NCBI RefSeq assembly: GCF_001653235.2
Contig: NC_035791.1
Coordinates: 2,480,001-2,544,000, forward strand
Direction of reading: 5' to 3'
Length of the DNA stretch: 64,000 nt
Origin: Pochonia chlamydosporia 170
Taxonomy: Eukaryota > Ascomycota > Sordariomycetes > Hypocreales > Clavicipitaceae
The notes under the pieces were generated by a model. The model was given only the letters and a program-made list of their open reading frames with translations, had not been told where the DNA came from and ran no database searches. The translations under genes were made by a program, and so were the position numbers. The first letter of the stretch is position 1. The number at the start of each line of letters is the position of its first letter. Of the stretch, positions 23,550-33,332 are shown one piece after another.

Positions 23550-24431
23550 TCACCCCGACAGCGAATATCCAACATCACCAACATCCTGTCCCATCTTGAC
23601 CAAATTCCCCTTCATATGCTCTGCCAACTTCCTCTCCTCGCCGTCCAACACCCCAAAATCCAACCTATCAATCCAATTCCTCAGTCCATGCTGCAAAACA
23701 TTCCTCGCCCTCAACTTCGCACCATCCACATGTCCAGCACTCCCATGCAACGTCATCCTCTCCACCGTCGCGTCGTAAACCCCCCTATGCACAATATTAT
23801 TGTTATAAAACACGATATCCCCAGGCTCCATCTTGACAACCAACTGATCCGGCAGCGTCTTCTCATACGGATCAGCATTCCTCTCCGTGTCAGTCCTCGC
23901 GCGGAGATGCGACCCCGGCACCACGACCAGACTCGCATCCTCGTACAGCGCGAGATTCCACTGCGCCGAAAAAGCAGGCTTGTTCAACCGCTCCAGTTCT
24001 TCCTCGGCAGTAGCCGTAGGTGGAATGTCGTCCCTGTGCCAGCGCAGCTCAAAGTCATGGTCTGGCCGGACGAGCAGGTTGAAGAGTTCCATGACCAGGT
24101 CGTCTCTTGAGCATTGGAGAAGCTCCAGAGTAGGATTGATGATGGCGTCCGAGAAGTAGACCTTGATGAACTCCTCTTGGAACGGCATGTCTGGGTGCAT
24201 CACGCCTTGGACACCCCATATACCCTCGGCGGCTGGGTTTGGCCCGTCGATCTTCCAGGGCGGGAATTGCTTGGGAAGGGTGCGGACGTCGGGCCATTTG
24301 CCGGCGCGGGCGTTGGATGTTGCTGCTGAGGCGGCTTGGCGGAGTTTTTCGAGGGTTTCGCCTGTGAAGGCTTTGGGGACGAGGACGAAGCCGTCTCGGT
24401 TGAGGCGTTCGAGAAGCGTTGGGCTGGTCAT
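23550..24431 (-). CDS. Phytanoyl-CoA dioxygenase (PhyH) family Fe(II)/2-oxoglutarate oxygenase
   Basis: A 293-residue intronless ORF. The double-stranded beta-helix facial triad is visible as His132-x-Asp134 (in WHRDDIPP) and His215 (in NNNIVHRGVYD), with Arg225 ten residues later as the likely 2-oxoglutarate anchor. A PGSHL motif (172-176) and EPGDIVFYNNN (202-212) are typical of the family. Such enzymes hydroxylate varied small molecules, including fungal secondary metabolites; the substrate cannot be read here and no biosynthetic backbone enzyme is nearby. A TATA-like stretch lies about 65 bp upstream. The coding strand shows the same C-rich to G-rich switch as its convergent neighbour, in mirror orientation. 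The start is the first ATG giving the full N-terminal LLERLNRDGFVLV helix. Confidence 0.88.
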   Translation of the reverse strand: MTSPTLLERLNRDGFVLVPKAFTGETLEKLRQAASAATSNARAGKWPDVRTLPKQFPPWKIDGPNPAAEGIWGVQGVMHPDMPFQEEFIKVYFSDAIINPTLELLQCSRDDLVMELFNLLVRPDHDFELRWHRDDIPPTATAEEELERLNKPAFSAQWNLALYEDASLVVVPGSHLRARTDTERNADPYEKTLPDQLVVKMEPGDIVFYNNNIVHRGVYDATVERMTLHGSAGHVDGAKLRARNVLQHGLRNWIDRLDFGVLDGEERKLAEHMKGNLVKMGQDVGDVGYSLSG

Positions 24432-25401
24432 TGTGTTTGTGGTGGGGAGGAGGAGGTTGTGTGTAAGTGAGTTGTCAAGTGTGTGAGATGTTGTATGTAT
24501 ATATATGGTTGGAGTTGAGGTAGGTGATGTACGTATCTAAATCCGTGCAGAGCAAGTCATATCAAAGTTAACAATCAAATTGAATGCTTATTGCACCAAA
24601 GTGACCATCGGATGATTTTTGGTTGGCCCGTCGGCTCGTTTGGGTCCCAAGTTGGCAACGTTACAATTTAATATCGAACTCCCAGCGCCAGGTACACCGA
24701 TTGGCACACTTAGACCAAATGGACCAAACTTCAGCAGGCAAGTGCTGGACAAGCGGGCCGTGGTGCGTAAAGATGCGGGGTTGATGAGTTGATGATTTGC
24801 AGTTGGCCATCACTCACTCGCATGAACGTAAGCCATGCAATTTGGATGTAGGTCGTTTACTCAGCCTCGGCATCTAGTCATTTTGGGATGGCACGATGAC
24901 TTTCTTGGAAATTGTTTGCTAATGGAAATGTTGTGGATTGGAGCGGCTATGACAAACTGGGACTTTGACGTGTTATTGACCTTGGCAGTATGGGAGAGCC
25001 TCAATTTGCTTGGTGTAAGTAATGGAGCGGAGTGCTCCGAACTCAACTCATGTCTTGGGCAAACTGGCTATGGCAATAGTACTTTGAATTAATTATGCTT
25101 CGCAATGCGGAAATGGATACCAGTTGAACATTCTGATATCAGAAGATGAGTGCAATGCCTGCTTCCTCTCACGAGACCAATCCAGATGGTCAAGTGCCAC
25201 CAGCGAGTTTGTGGAGTCAATTGGATTCAATGTTCAATGTTGCACAATGCTCGGAGAACACTCAAGCCACAAACGGCGCCTTTAGCGCCGATCTGCCGCC
25301 AACAGGACCCAGTTTCTCGCCAGGGACAAAAAAATCCGAATCGCCTCTTCGCATCTATCCACGCCAACTACTCACACGCCACGCCCGACGACGGACGCAT
25401 A
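24432..25401. promoter_or_regulatory. Divergent intergenic region, PhyH gene / MRH4
   Basis: This holds both promoters. TATATATA at about 24495-24506 serves the minus-strand PhyH gene. The MRH4 frame stays open back to 25150, but those upstream codons look non-conserved. No other gene is seen. Confidence 0.55.
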
Positions 25402-27225
25402 ATGCAGGCCATGGCGTCGAATTCGGTCTGTTCATTATGCATATCCACGCTTGGTCGTCGGATAGCCCCTCGCGCGCTGGTCCAGCCTGCACTTGCGCAG
25501 CGCTTCATGTCAAGACAAGCCAAGGCAAGACCATCTCGCATGGTGCTCTCCGACAGAGTCCATCGATCCCCTGCCTCTGCCGACAGGCGCAGGTCCCGGC
25601 AAGACTCAATTGATGGGCCCTTTGCCGGTATGAACCGACGAGTCGCAAACGTCGACCCAGCTCGAGCACCTAGACAGTCAAAAGCATCGTCAAAGAGCGA
25701 CGACAGAGATGCTGCTCCGCGCCGTGATGAGCGAAGAACACCCGACGACCGCAAGGCGCTGAAGATGCAGCGCGCTTTGGCTACTGTTTCGTACGGAAGA
25801 CGAGTTGGTTTGAAGGACAAGATGGCTCAATACGAGACCTTTGACCAGTTTGACTTGTTGCCAGGACTTCAGTCAGCTGTGACGGACGAGCTGTTCAAAA
25901 ACATGGTCAATATCAAACCCACACCAGTACAGCGACTGGCTATTCCCGCACTATTAGGACAGCCGAATCCAGGAGAGAATAAGACCCCGAGTAAGGAAAT
26001 GAAATCATTCCTTTTGGCCGCAGAGACAGGCTCAGGGAAGACTCTGGCCTATCTCCTTCCAGCTATCGACGCCCTCAAACTGGCAGAAGCTGAGGACCCA
26101 GATATTAAGGCATACAGGGAGCGGTTTGAGGAAGAGAAAGCACGTCAGCAAGCTGGAAGCTTCAAGGGAAAGCCATTTGAAGAGCCACACCCCACAATGG
26201 CCAGACCAAAGGTCATCGTCTTGGTGCCTACTGCTGAGCTGGCACAGCAAGTGATGAAAGTATCAAAATCACTTTCACACGTCGCCAAGTTCAAGACGGA
26301 GATGCTATCCTCGGACCTCAAAGCACAGCAGATTCAGCGAAATATTTACGGCCCAAAGGGGATTGATGTTGTCGTCGCCACCCCTCACCTGTTAGCCTCC
26401 ATCGCCGACTCCGACCCCAACATCTTGTCCCGGGTGTCGCACCTCATAGTTGACGAGGCCGACTCCCTGCTGGATAGAAGCTTTGCGCCCGTTACGACAA
26501 GCATTATCGAGCGCGCCATGCCGTCCCTGAAGCAGCTCGTTTGTTGCTCTGCTACCATCCCTAAGAAGCTGAACAACTACTTGGCCACGAATTACCCCAA
26601 GATGGTACGCATCACTACGCCTAACCTGCACGCCATTCCGCGACGTGTCCAACTCGGCGTCATTGATGTCTCGAAAGATCCATATCGGAACAACAAGGAT
26701 CTTGCTTGCGCAGACGCAATCTACACCATCGGCAGGGAGGCGTCGGCCCATGAAGGCCCGGTGAAGGGCGAGGTGGACGTTCGCCGCGTGCTGGTGTTTG
26801 TGAATGAGAGGGGAAAGACGGAGGAGGTGGCTGAGTACTTGCGATCAAAGGGAATAGATGCGCAAGCGTTACACAGAGATACCCCGGAGAAGAGGCATGG
26901 CGAAGTTCTCGAGACGTTCACGTCCCCGGAACCACTACGAATTCAAGCACCTGCAGCAGCAACTAGTGGTCGCCGTCGCTCTCTGGCCAATGTCAAAGCG
27001 CTTGTGGTTACGGACCTGGCATCAAGAGGCATCGACACAGTAGCTGTGCGACACGTTATTCTGTATGATGTTCCTCACACAACTATTGATTTCATTCATC
27101 GACTCGGACGAGCTGGTCGAATGGGTCGTCGCGGTAGAGGTATTGTTCTGGTTGGCAACAATGACAGAAAAGATGTTGTTTCGGAAGTGAAGAATAGCAT
27201 GTTTATGGGCCAGGCGCTCATTTAA
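25402..27225 (+). CDS. MRH4: Mitochondrial DEAD-box RNA helicase, MRH4-type
   Basis: A 607-residue single exon from the ATG at 25402. The frame is open upstream to 25150, but this start opens a basic, Ser-rich, acid-poor presequence (SVCSLCISTLGRRIAPRALV) that suits a mitochondrial matrix signal. Helicase motifs appear in order: PTPVQ (Q motif), AETGSGKT (Walker A, about residue 206), PTAELAQQ (Ia), TPHLL (Ib), VDEADSLL (DEAD, about 350), CSAT (III), LVFVNERGKT (IV), VTDLASRGID (V) and HRLGRAGRMGRRG (VI). The broad spacing around the Q motif and the PTAELAQQ variant fit the Mrh4 family. Yeast Mrh4 is needed for assembly of the large mitochondrial ribosomal subunit. An upstream in-frame ATG at 25150 is an alternative start but would add a non-targeting leader. 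Confidence 0.88.
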   Translation: MQAMASNSVCSLCISTLGRRIAPRALVQPALAQRFMSRQAKARPSRMVLSDRVHRSPASADRRRSRQDSIDGPFAGMNRRVANVDPARAPRQSKASSKSDDRDAAPRRDERRTPDDRKALKMQRALATVSYGRRVGLKDKMAQYETFDQFDLLPGLQSAVTDELFKNMVNIKPTPVQRLAIPALLGQPNPGENKTPSKEMKSFLLAAETGSGKTLAYLLPAIDALKLAEAEDPDIKAYRERFEEEKARQQAGSFKGKPFEEPHPTMARPKVIVLVPTAELAQQVMKVSKSLSHVAKFKTEMLSSDLKAQQIQRNIYGPKGIDVVVATPHLLASIADSDPNILSRVSHLIVDEADSLLDRSFAPVTTSIIERAMPSLKQLVCCSATIPKKLNNYLATNYPKMVRITTPNLHAIPRRVQLGVIDVSKDPYRNNKDLACADAIYTIGREASAHEGPVKGEVDVRRVLVFVNERGKTEEVAEYLRSKGIDAQALHRDTPEKRHGEVLETFTSPEPLRIQAPAAATSGRRRSLANVKALVVTDLASRGIDTVAVRHVILYDVPHTTIDFIHRLGRAGRMGRRGRGIVLVGNNDRKDVVSEVKNSMFMGQALI

Positions 27226-27726
27226 AAGGTTCAAGTACCATTTGGGTTTTAACCACCTTTTTGGTTGTAAAATTCATGTATAACAGTCGGTTGGGTATGG
27301 TGCACATGGAGCCTGGGCAAGGCAATGAAGGTATAATCTCCAAGAAATAGAAGCATTAATATGGAATCTCAATAGAGTGTATACCCAAGGGAACAAACGC
27401 AATTGATCTGGCCGATACTGTAAGAGTCGTTGCAAGGCAGTGACTTTGTACTTGCCGTTTCCTAATCGAGATGGTGAATCTGCATTGCAGCCCAGACCAT
27501 GCTGGGCTAGTTCAATTTGGAGTTTTGTCCGCGTCGCGACGCGTCTTGGCTGCATCACTCTCCAAAATATCCACTTCCGCACGCGCAACCAACCTCACAC
27601 AAGAAAGTCACAATACTCGATTTTGGCCTCACAACGACCTCTATACATGCGCCTCTCCATCCGGCTATAGATTAATAGCACACATCTTGCAACCAGTACC
27701 ACTTCTGCTCGACCACGTTTCCAATC
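27226..27726. other. Intergenic region between MRH4 and the disordered-protein gene
   Basis: About 500 bp holding the MRH4 3' UTR and the promoter and leader of the next gene. No gene or strong motif is seen. Confidence 0.5.
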
Positions 27727-29409
27727 ATGCCTCGACCAAGGCGAGCGCGCCAAGCGCCGCCAACAACAACCAACCAAAAACCAACAGAGCCCAAGACCGT
27801 GACCGATCACGAAGATGAACCGCGCGGTCAAACAAGAGGCCGCGCACGATCTACGCGATCTACGGCGGCAACTCGCCTGAGTCTCGATGAAGAGGATGCT
27901 ATTCACACCGCAAACCAAAAGCGAGACGCTGCTCTGGAGAGTCTTGCCAACGAGGATCCAACAGTAACAAGTGGCCCAGAAGACACGAGAAGCTCGATTG
28001 AAATTGGACGACGCGCTATGGCTACGCCGGCTATGCGAAGGGATACTACTGGCTTGGATCTGGCGGATGACGATGTATTTGGAGATTTGGGCGATAGCTT
28101 CGCGGACGGAGATGTTCCCGAAGCGCCTCATTCAGCAGCCAGCTCGTCTGCAACTCTGAGCCACTTCAAAACACGGCCTAGGTCACGTCAGTCAAGCATA
28201 ATAGGACGCAACGATCCTCCCATCCGACCAAGTAGTAGAAGTGGGCATACTCCTGGCGTGAGTTCCTCATTTAACATTGGCGTCTTCCGAAGACGTGCCA
28301 GGGAGCCCAGCATCCTCGCCACATCACGACGAGCACGGTCACAAACCGGCAGTGTAGCCGGCAGCGTGGCAAGCAGCAGAGCGGGAAGCGTAGCTCGGGA
28401 CTCTGAGCTCGAAAGCGAGGGCGAGTTCGCACCAGAGGCAGAATCAACACCTCTTAATAATCGGCGTCGCTCAAGACGAAGCAGTCAGCACCATGTGGAA
28501 CGTGATGCTTCACCGTCACCATCCGCTGGGGAGCGCAGACGATCACTCAGAAAGCGCAAGAGCGAGGACAACGCGCCATCTGAAAGTTCTCGACCCGAAA
28601 AGGTCGCCCGGGTCGAAGCCAACGGCGGCATGGACATCAGCAGTGACTCGGAGCTATCTGAACTTGCTTCCCCGTCGCCGCCTGCCGCCCGCTTCACGAG
28701 AGCAGTCACACCCATCGATCTGGATGAGATTAACGCCCCTCCAGCGAGCAGTGACTCAGAAGCAGACGACAATATCTGGCCTGACATTCATACACTAGCG
28801 AAGAAACGCCGTCGTCCATCCTTCGCCACACCTGCCCGCAACAACAGGGACGACCTATCCGACGTGTCTTCACCGCCGTCACTCACACATTCACCCAACT
28901 ACGGCACCCGGGCCAGAGGGTCCAAGCAGCAGCGCTCCCCGCGCATCACGACTGCGGACCTGGCAAACCTCCTACCCAAACGACGGTATAAGCGTACCCG
29001 AGAGGAGTTCGACATTGACACCGATGAAGAAGGCCAGGATGACGAGCAGGATACCCGGCCACGACGCAGAAAGGGCAGTCGTCCACCAAGCAGAGCTGCT
29101 TCCCGCCAAGACCGAAACGCACTCAAGCCAAAGCAGACACCTGTGTCGGTGCGCCGCTCCGCCAGAACTGCCTCCAAGACATATCATCGTGAGGAAAATA
29201 AAGAGAATGAAAGTGAGGAGGACGAGCAGGATAATAGCCAGTTTCAGCCACTTCCAGATGATACCTTTGACGTGGGGGCGTCTGTGACGGAGGATGTTCA
29301 GAATGCGGATGAGTTGAAGAGGGCGACGAAGAAGTTCAAGGAGGTTGATAAGTGGGAGTTGTCGTTTGAGGAGGTGACGGAGCCGTCGTCACCGCCGGGG
29401 GCTCGATAG
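27727..29409 (+). CDS. Large intrinsically disordered, probably nuclear protein of unknown function
   Basis: A 560-residue intronless ORF. Composition is dominated by Arg, Ser, Asp and Glu, with alternating basic (RRRSRRSS, KKRRRPS) and acidic (DIDTDEEGQDDEQD) patches. Several nuclear-localisation-type clusters occur. Islands that look constrained are DDDVFGDLGDSFADGD (about 117-132), FNIGVFRRRAREPSIL (about 183-198), ITTADLANLLPKRRYKR and the C-terminal KKFKEVDKWELSFEEV helix. A Gly-Ser-Val repeat (GSVAGSVASSRAGSVA) lies after residue 210. I do not recognise the family. The layout resembles chromatin, kinetochore or replication adaptors that use short linear motifs, but that is a guess. Coding status is supported by its length, clean start context and absence of any comparable antisense frame. 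Third-position usage turns strongly G-rich in the last 150 bp. Confidence 0.78.
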   Translation: MPRPRRARQAPPTTTNQKPTEPKTVTDHEDEPRGQTRGRARSTRSTAATRLSLDEEDAIHTANQKRDAALESLANEDPTVTSGPEDTRSSIEIGRRAMATPAMRRDTTGLDLADDDVFGDLGDSFADGDVPEAPHSAASSSATLSHFKTRPRSRQSSIIGRNDPPIRPSSRSGHTPGVSSSFNIGVFRRRAREPSILATSRRARSQTGSVAGSVASSRAGSVARDSELESEGEFAPEAESTPLNNRRRSRRSSQHHVERDASPSPSAGERRRSLRKRKSEDNAPSESSRPEKVARVEANGGMDISSDSELSELASPSPPAARFTRAVTPIDLDEINAPPASSDSEADDNIWPDIHTLAKKRRRPSFATPARNNRDDLSDVSSPPSLTHSPNYGTRARGSKQQRSPRITTADLANLLPKRRYKRTREEFDIDTDEEGQDDEQDTRPRRRKGSRPPSRAASRQDRNALKPKQTPVSVRRSARTASKTYHREENKENESEEDEQDNSQFQPLPDDTFDVGASVTEDVQNADELKRATKKFKEVDKWELSFEEVTEPSSPPGAR

Positions 29410-29756
29410 GCGGTGTTTGTTCTTGATGAGTTATGGCGTAATGGGCTATATTACTGATGCTCTGGAGTTTTTGGGGTCGCCTGATGATGGCATGGGATGG
29501 GGTGGAATAGTGGTTTCGTATCCTGGTAGTTGGGCCTGTAGCTGAACTATTTACTGGATAGTTTGCTTAATGATACTTGATCCCACGGGGATATACCCTT
29601 CAATTGAGATGTTTCAGGTACTTGGGAACAGCAACGCTTGTTTATTCATTACTTCCGACGATCAACATGGTGTCAGTCCCGAGAAGCAAATTCCAATTCC
29701 GCGACCTTAACGCCATGATATCTAACTATGCAATACACCAACTCTCACCACCTACG
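29410..29756. other. Convergent intergenic region
   Basis: About 350 bp between the stop codons of the disordered-protein gene and TIP41. It should contain both 3' UTRs. No gene is seen. Confidence 0.5.
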
Positions 29757-30717
29757 TTACTTCAAACAAACCGCCTCGGTCTTATGCTCCACAACATCCA
29801 GCAACGGATCCAATTCATTCGGATTCCGCAAGACAACCGTAATATCATCCGGTAAACGCCCCGACATGAAGAGTTTCTAAACACAATTAGCACTCACTAG
29901 TCATCAAGCCAATATCCAAGAAGCAAATACATACCCGCTTCACGTCATCAAACTTGCCCTCCTTGGCAGTATACTCCCTCAACACCTCATCCGTCTCAAA
30001 ATCAACGTACATCCTCGTATCGCGCAATCTAACAACCACATTGTCCAGTCTCATGAAAAGCCGGCATAGGATCAACATGCGCTGCTGGTGTACTCGTACT
30101 TTTGCGCTGTACATCGATATTCCATTGTCGTCTAGCTCGCTCTCGTACAGGACCACCTCGTCGAAGAAGAGGATCGGGTCGCGCCGCTTCAACAACTCAA
30201 TTGGGATTGTCTTGTCCGTCGTTTGAAACTGCGGAGTGGTCGCACCCTCCTGTGCTACGCCCACCGTTCCCGCATATGTGGTCGAGTAGCTCCAGTCATA
30301 GGGCTTGACGACCTCCTTGATGCTCTGCGTGGTTCCTTCGCGGGTGCTCTCCCAGTCTCGTGCGTACGCTACCTTGAGCATGTGCTTGTCTGTCTTGTCC
30401 ACTGCGTCGAGGGCGTCCGGGGTGTTGAATTCAAAGTACCACTTTGACGGTCTGTGCAGGATGGAGACGATGTTGTCGCCGAAGATCATCTCCGGCATGG
30501 GAATGCCGATTTTGTCGGTCAGTTGGTCGATGGCGCCGGCTTTGGATATGGGCAGCTTGCGGGTTGATATGGTGAAGTTGCCTTGGGAGTGGTTCTTGGT
30601 GGCTGCTTGGAGGGCGTCGCGCGTGGGAAACGGCTCGTTGAGGTCGCTGACGTGGTTTATTGGGCGGGGAGGGCCGGTTGGGCCCGGGGGTATTGGGGGG
30701 AGACGGGATGACTGCAT
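29757..30717 (-). CDS. TIP41: TIP41-like TOR-pathway protein
   Basis: Minus-strand exons 30717-29935 and 29876-29757 give 300 residues. The TIP41 domain is clear: FTISTRKLPIS, a PEMIFGDN block, FDALDAVD-like residues (NTPDALDAVD), YARDWE, the PYDWSYSTTY segment, PIELLKRRDPILFFDEVVLYE and LCRLFMRLDNVVVRLRDTR. The 3' exon continues KLFMSGRLPDDITVVLRNP and ends EAVCLK. The intron (GTATGT to TTTAG, 58 nt) is needed, because the unspliced frame stops after 15 unrelated residues. In yeast, Tip41 binds Tap42 and regulates PP2A-type phosphatases downstream of TORC1; fission yeast Tip41 acts similarly. It is divergently transcribed from the Aurora kinase gene. The coding strand shows a C-rich 5' half and G-rich 3' half. 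Confidence 0.95.
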
Positions 30718-31670
30718 TTTTGAGGATTTGCGTTGGTGGTTTTGTTGGTGAGCTGAAGCTGTTGTTGAAGATGTAGTGCTGTGACGTCGGGAGGTTCAAT
30801 TGTTGCGGCTTGGATGTCGAGCTAGCGGGGTTGGTGGGGTTTGCTTGGTGAGAGTGAAAGAATGAGTTGGGCCTGGCCTGGTTGTTCCTGGTGCAGTTGA
30901 GCCGACATGGGCAGGTGTGTGGTGACAAGGGCCATCTGGAGGGCAACGGGAATTGAAAACGATGGACGGACAAGAAGATTTAGCAAAAAAGTATAATGCA
31001 TGCTGTCAAAATGCAAGTATACGGTAATGTAGCCGATTTACCAGGCTACGGTATAAAAATGCTATGACAAAGACTTATGCTAGTCACGTTGCATATTTCA
31101 CGTATCTGCGAAGCAGCACTGAATGTGCAAGATGTTCACTACCAAGAGATGGAGAAATCTGACCGCAACGGGCTGCCTAACCTGCCCAGATTAAGCAACT
31201 CTCTCGGCTAGTAGTTGATTGCCAGAGCAATACATGATGATACTCCATGATGTTGGCTGGGTGTCCATTGGGTGTCAAAATGGTAAGCGTCCGCCAACCA
31301 CAACGGCGGAATCATGCCATTCTTAATTTTAGATTTTCGCCTAAAATCTCATGCGGCAGCTCTTTTCAAAAACATTCTTAAAATATGTGCACAACTCACT
31401 TCCTGCAAACTGCCTCTGTCCTCGGAAGCATGGCGCCGAGGAGACCCCACATACCTGCAATGTGGTTGAACACCTGAACGCTGTTGCCGTGGCAACCGCC
31501 GACACCGACTGTTTGGCTAAAGCCATCCCGCAACGGCCCTGTGGTGTCCCACAAGCAAAGCAGCATTAGACCAGCGAATCCATAAACCCCAAGGTTCATC
31601 GTCGCCAAGTTCAACCCTTGAGAATATCCTAGAGCGTTGTGTCGGTACAGCGCCCTTTGTAGCATTTTCA
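30718..31670. promoter_or_regulatory. Divergent intergenic region, TIP41 / Aurora kinase
   Basis: A 953-bp shared upstream region with no recognisable gene. A minus-strand open frame (31396-31788) overlaps the Aurora first exon and lacks family features. Confidence 0.5.
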
Positions 31671-33004
31671 ATGGCTTCACGAACCCTCGAGACGCGCTTC
31701 GAGCGCATGACTGTGCAGGATGAGAACGATCACGCCGAGGGTGCGAAGCACTACGTAAAGGGCAAGGTGAGCATTCAACAAGCACCAACTCTGTCTGTCA
31801 AACTAGGGACAGAGGAGACGTCTCAAAATCGCCGTTAACTGAGTTTCTAGACCATCGTCACATCGGCATCAGGACAGCTGCCGCATGGAAACAGCCGGAC
31901 AAACCTTTTCAAGGTTGCACTTCAGTCCCAAAGTCACAATACCGTTGCTTCTGTGACGCTCCCATCACAAGCTGCTCAACGGAAGATCAACAACCCTGGA
32001 TCACCTACTCGCAAGCCTCTCCCATCAGCAGGATCAGCACGCACGTCAGAAGAAGGCACAGAGGAAGCCGCCAAAGCCTTGGTCGAGCAGCCCAGCCTAC
32101 CAAAGCAATTCCACCTGGGAATGTTCGAAATCGGCCGCCCCCTCGGCAAAGGTAAATTCGGACGAGTCTATCTTGCCAGAGAGCGTACCACAGGCTTCAT
32201 CTGCGCCCTGAAAGTGCTGCACAAGAACGAAATTCAGGGCGGAGGCGTCGAGCGCCAGGTCCGTCGAGAGATTGAAATCCAGAGCAACCTCCGCCACCCT
32301 AATATCCTGCAAATGTTCGGCCACTTCCACGACAATAAGCGCATTTTTCTGATCCTCGAGTTTGCCGGGAAGGGTGAGCTGTATAAGCATCTGCGGAGGG
32401 AGAACCGTTTCCCGGAGTGGAAGTCGGCGCAGTATATTGCGCAGATGGCGTCGGCGTTGAGGTATTTGCACCGCAAGCATGTTATTCACAGGGATATCAA
32501 ACCTGAGAACATCTTGATGGGCATCCATGGCGAGATTAAGATTTCGGACTTTGGGTGGAGTGTGCACGCTCCTAATAATAGGAGGAAGACTATGTGCGGC
32601 ACGCTGGATTATCTGCCGCCTGAGATGATTAAGCCTGGCTCGTCGGATAACTATTACAATGAGAAGGTGGACTTGTGGAGTTTGGGTGTTTTGACGTATG
32701 AGTTTCTTGTTGGAGAGGCTCCGTTTGAGGATACGCCTGTCATGACGCAGAGGAGGATTCAAAGGGCGGATATGTCTATTCCGTCGTTTGTTAGCTCGGA
32801 GGCTGCTGATCTTATCAAGAGGGTATGTGTTGATTTGACACTTGACTGTGTGGTTGGTATGAATATGATGGCTAACTAGTGCTGCAGCTCCTTGTTCTTG
32901 ATCCTGAGAAGCGAATCTCTCTTGAGCAGGTCCAAGTTCACCCTTGGATTTTGAAACACTGCGTCAAGGGAGAGCGGAAGAGCAACCGTGAAAGGGGGCA
33001 ATAG
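31671..33004 (+). CDS. ARK1: Aurora kinase (Ipl1/Ark1 type)
   Basis: Exons 31671-31766, 31851-32822 and 32888-33004 give 394 residues. An N-terminal tail of about 110 residues precedes the kinase domain. Visible motifs are [14 protein letters not shown] (glycine loop), ALKVL with the ATP-binding Lys, [10 protein letters not shown] (catalytic loop) and the Aurora-specific activation segment DFGWSVHAP with [15 protein letters not shown], whose Thr is the expected autophosphorylation site. The last exon ends the C-lobe ([20 protein letters not shown]). Fungi usually carry one Aurora, the catalytic subunit of the chromosomal passenger complex, which corrects kinetochore attachments and supports cytokinesis. 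The second intron (GTATGT, CTAACT branch, CTGCAG) is required; retention would truncate the C-lobe. The start ATG opens [15 protein letters not shown]. Coding-strand composition turns from C-rich to G-rich near 32390. Confidence 0.95.
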
Positions 33005-33332
33005 AGCAGCTTGTTGGCATATCATGCAAGTCATTTTGGTCATCTGTCGGAGTTGTGTCTGTGGAAACGGACGGAGATGCGTGCAACGTTAATTGACGGG
33101 AGAGTTGGATTCAACGGCATGTTTAGGAGTCATGGGTTCTTTCTTCATTTCCGATGCTTGTTTTTCTTGGATGATTCAAAGATGAAAGTATGGCAAATCA
33201 TTTCAGCACTTCGGGTGTTTCAGGGTATCTTTTGTAGCATTGAAATAATACAGACATGTCCAACGTGACTTGGTCTTGTGGAGAGATTATGTGTTATTGT
33301 TACAGATATGTTGTTGGACCCGATCCTCGTGA
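33005..33332. other. Convergent intergenic region, Aurora kinase / ATP23
   Basis: About 330 bp holding two 3' UTRs. No gene is seen. Confidence 0.5.

Noticed and set aside
25150..25401. N-terminal extension of MRH4 from an upstream in-frame ATG
   Set aside because: The extension looks like unconstrained leader sequence; the ATG at 25402 opens a proper mitochondrial presequence.
30431..30973. 180-residue minus-strand frame
   Set aside because: Shadow of the TIP41 first exon in another frame.
31396..31788. 130-residue minus-strand frame over the Aurora start
   Set aside because: Overlaps the well-supported Aurora exon 1 and shows no family features.
32097..32762. 221-residue minus-strand frame
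   Set aside because: Antisense shadow of the Aurora kinase domain.
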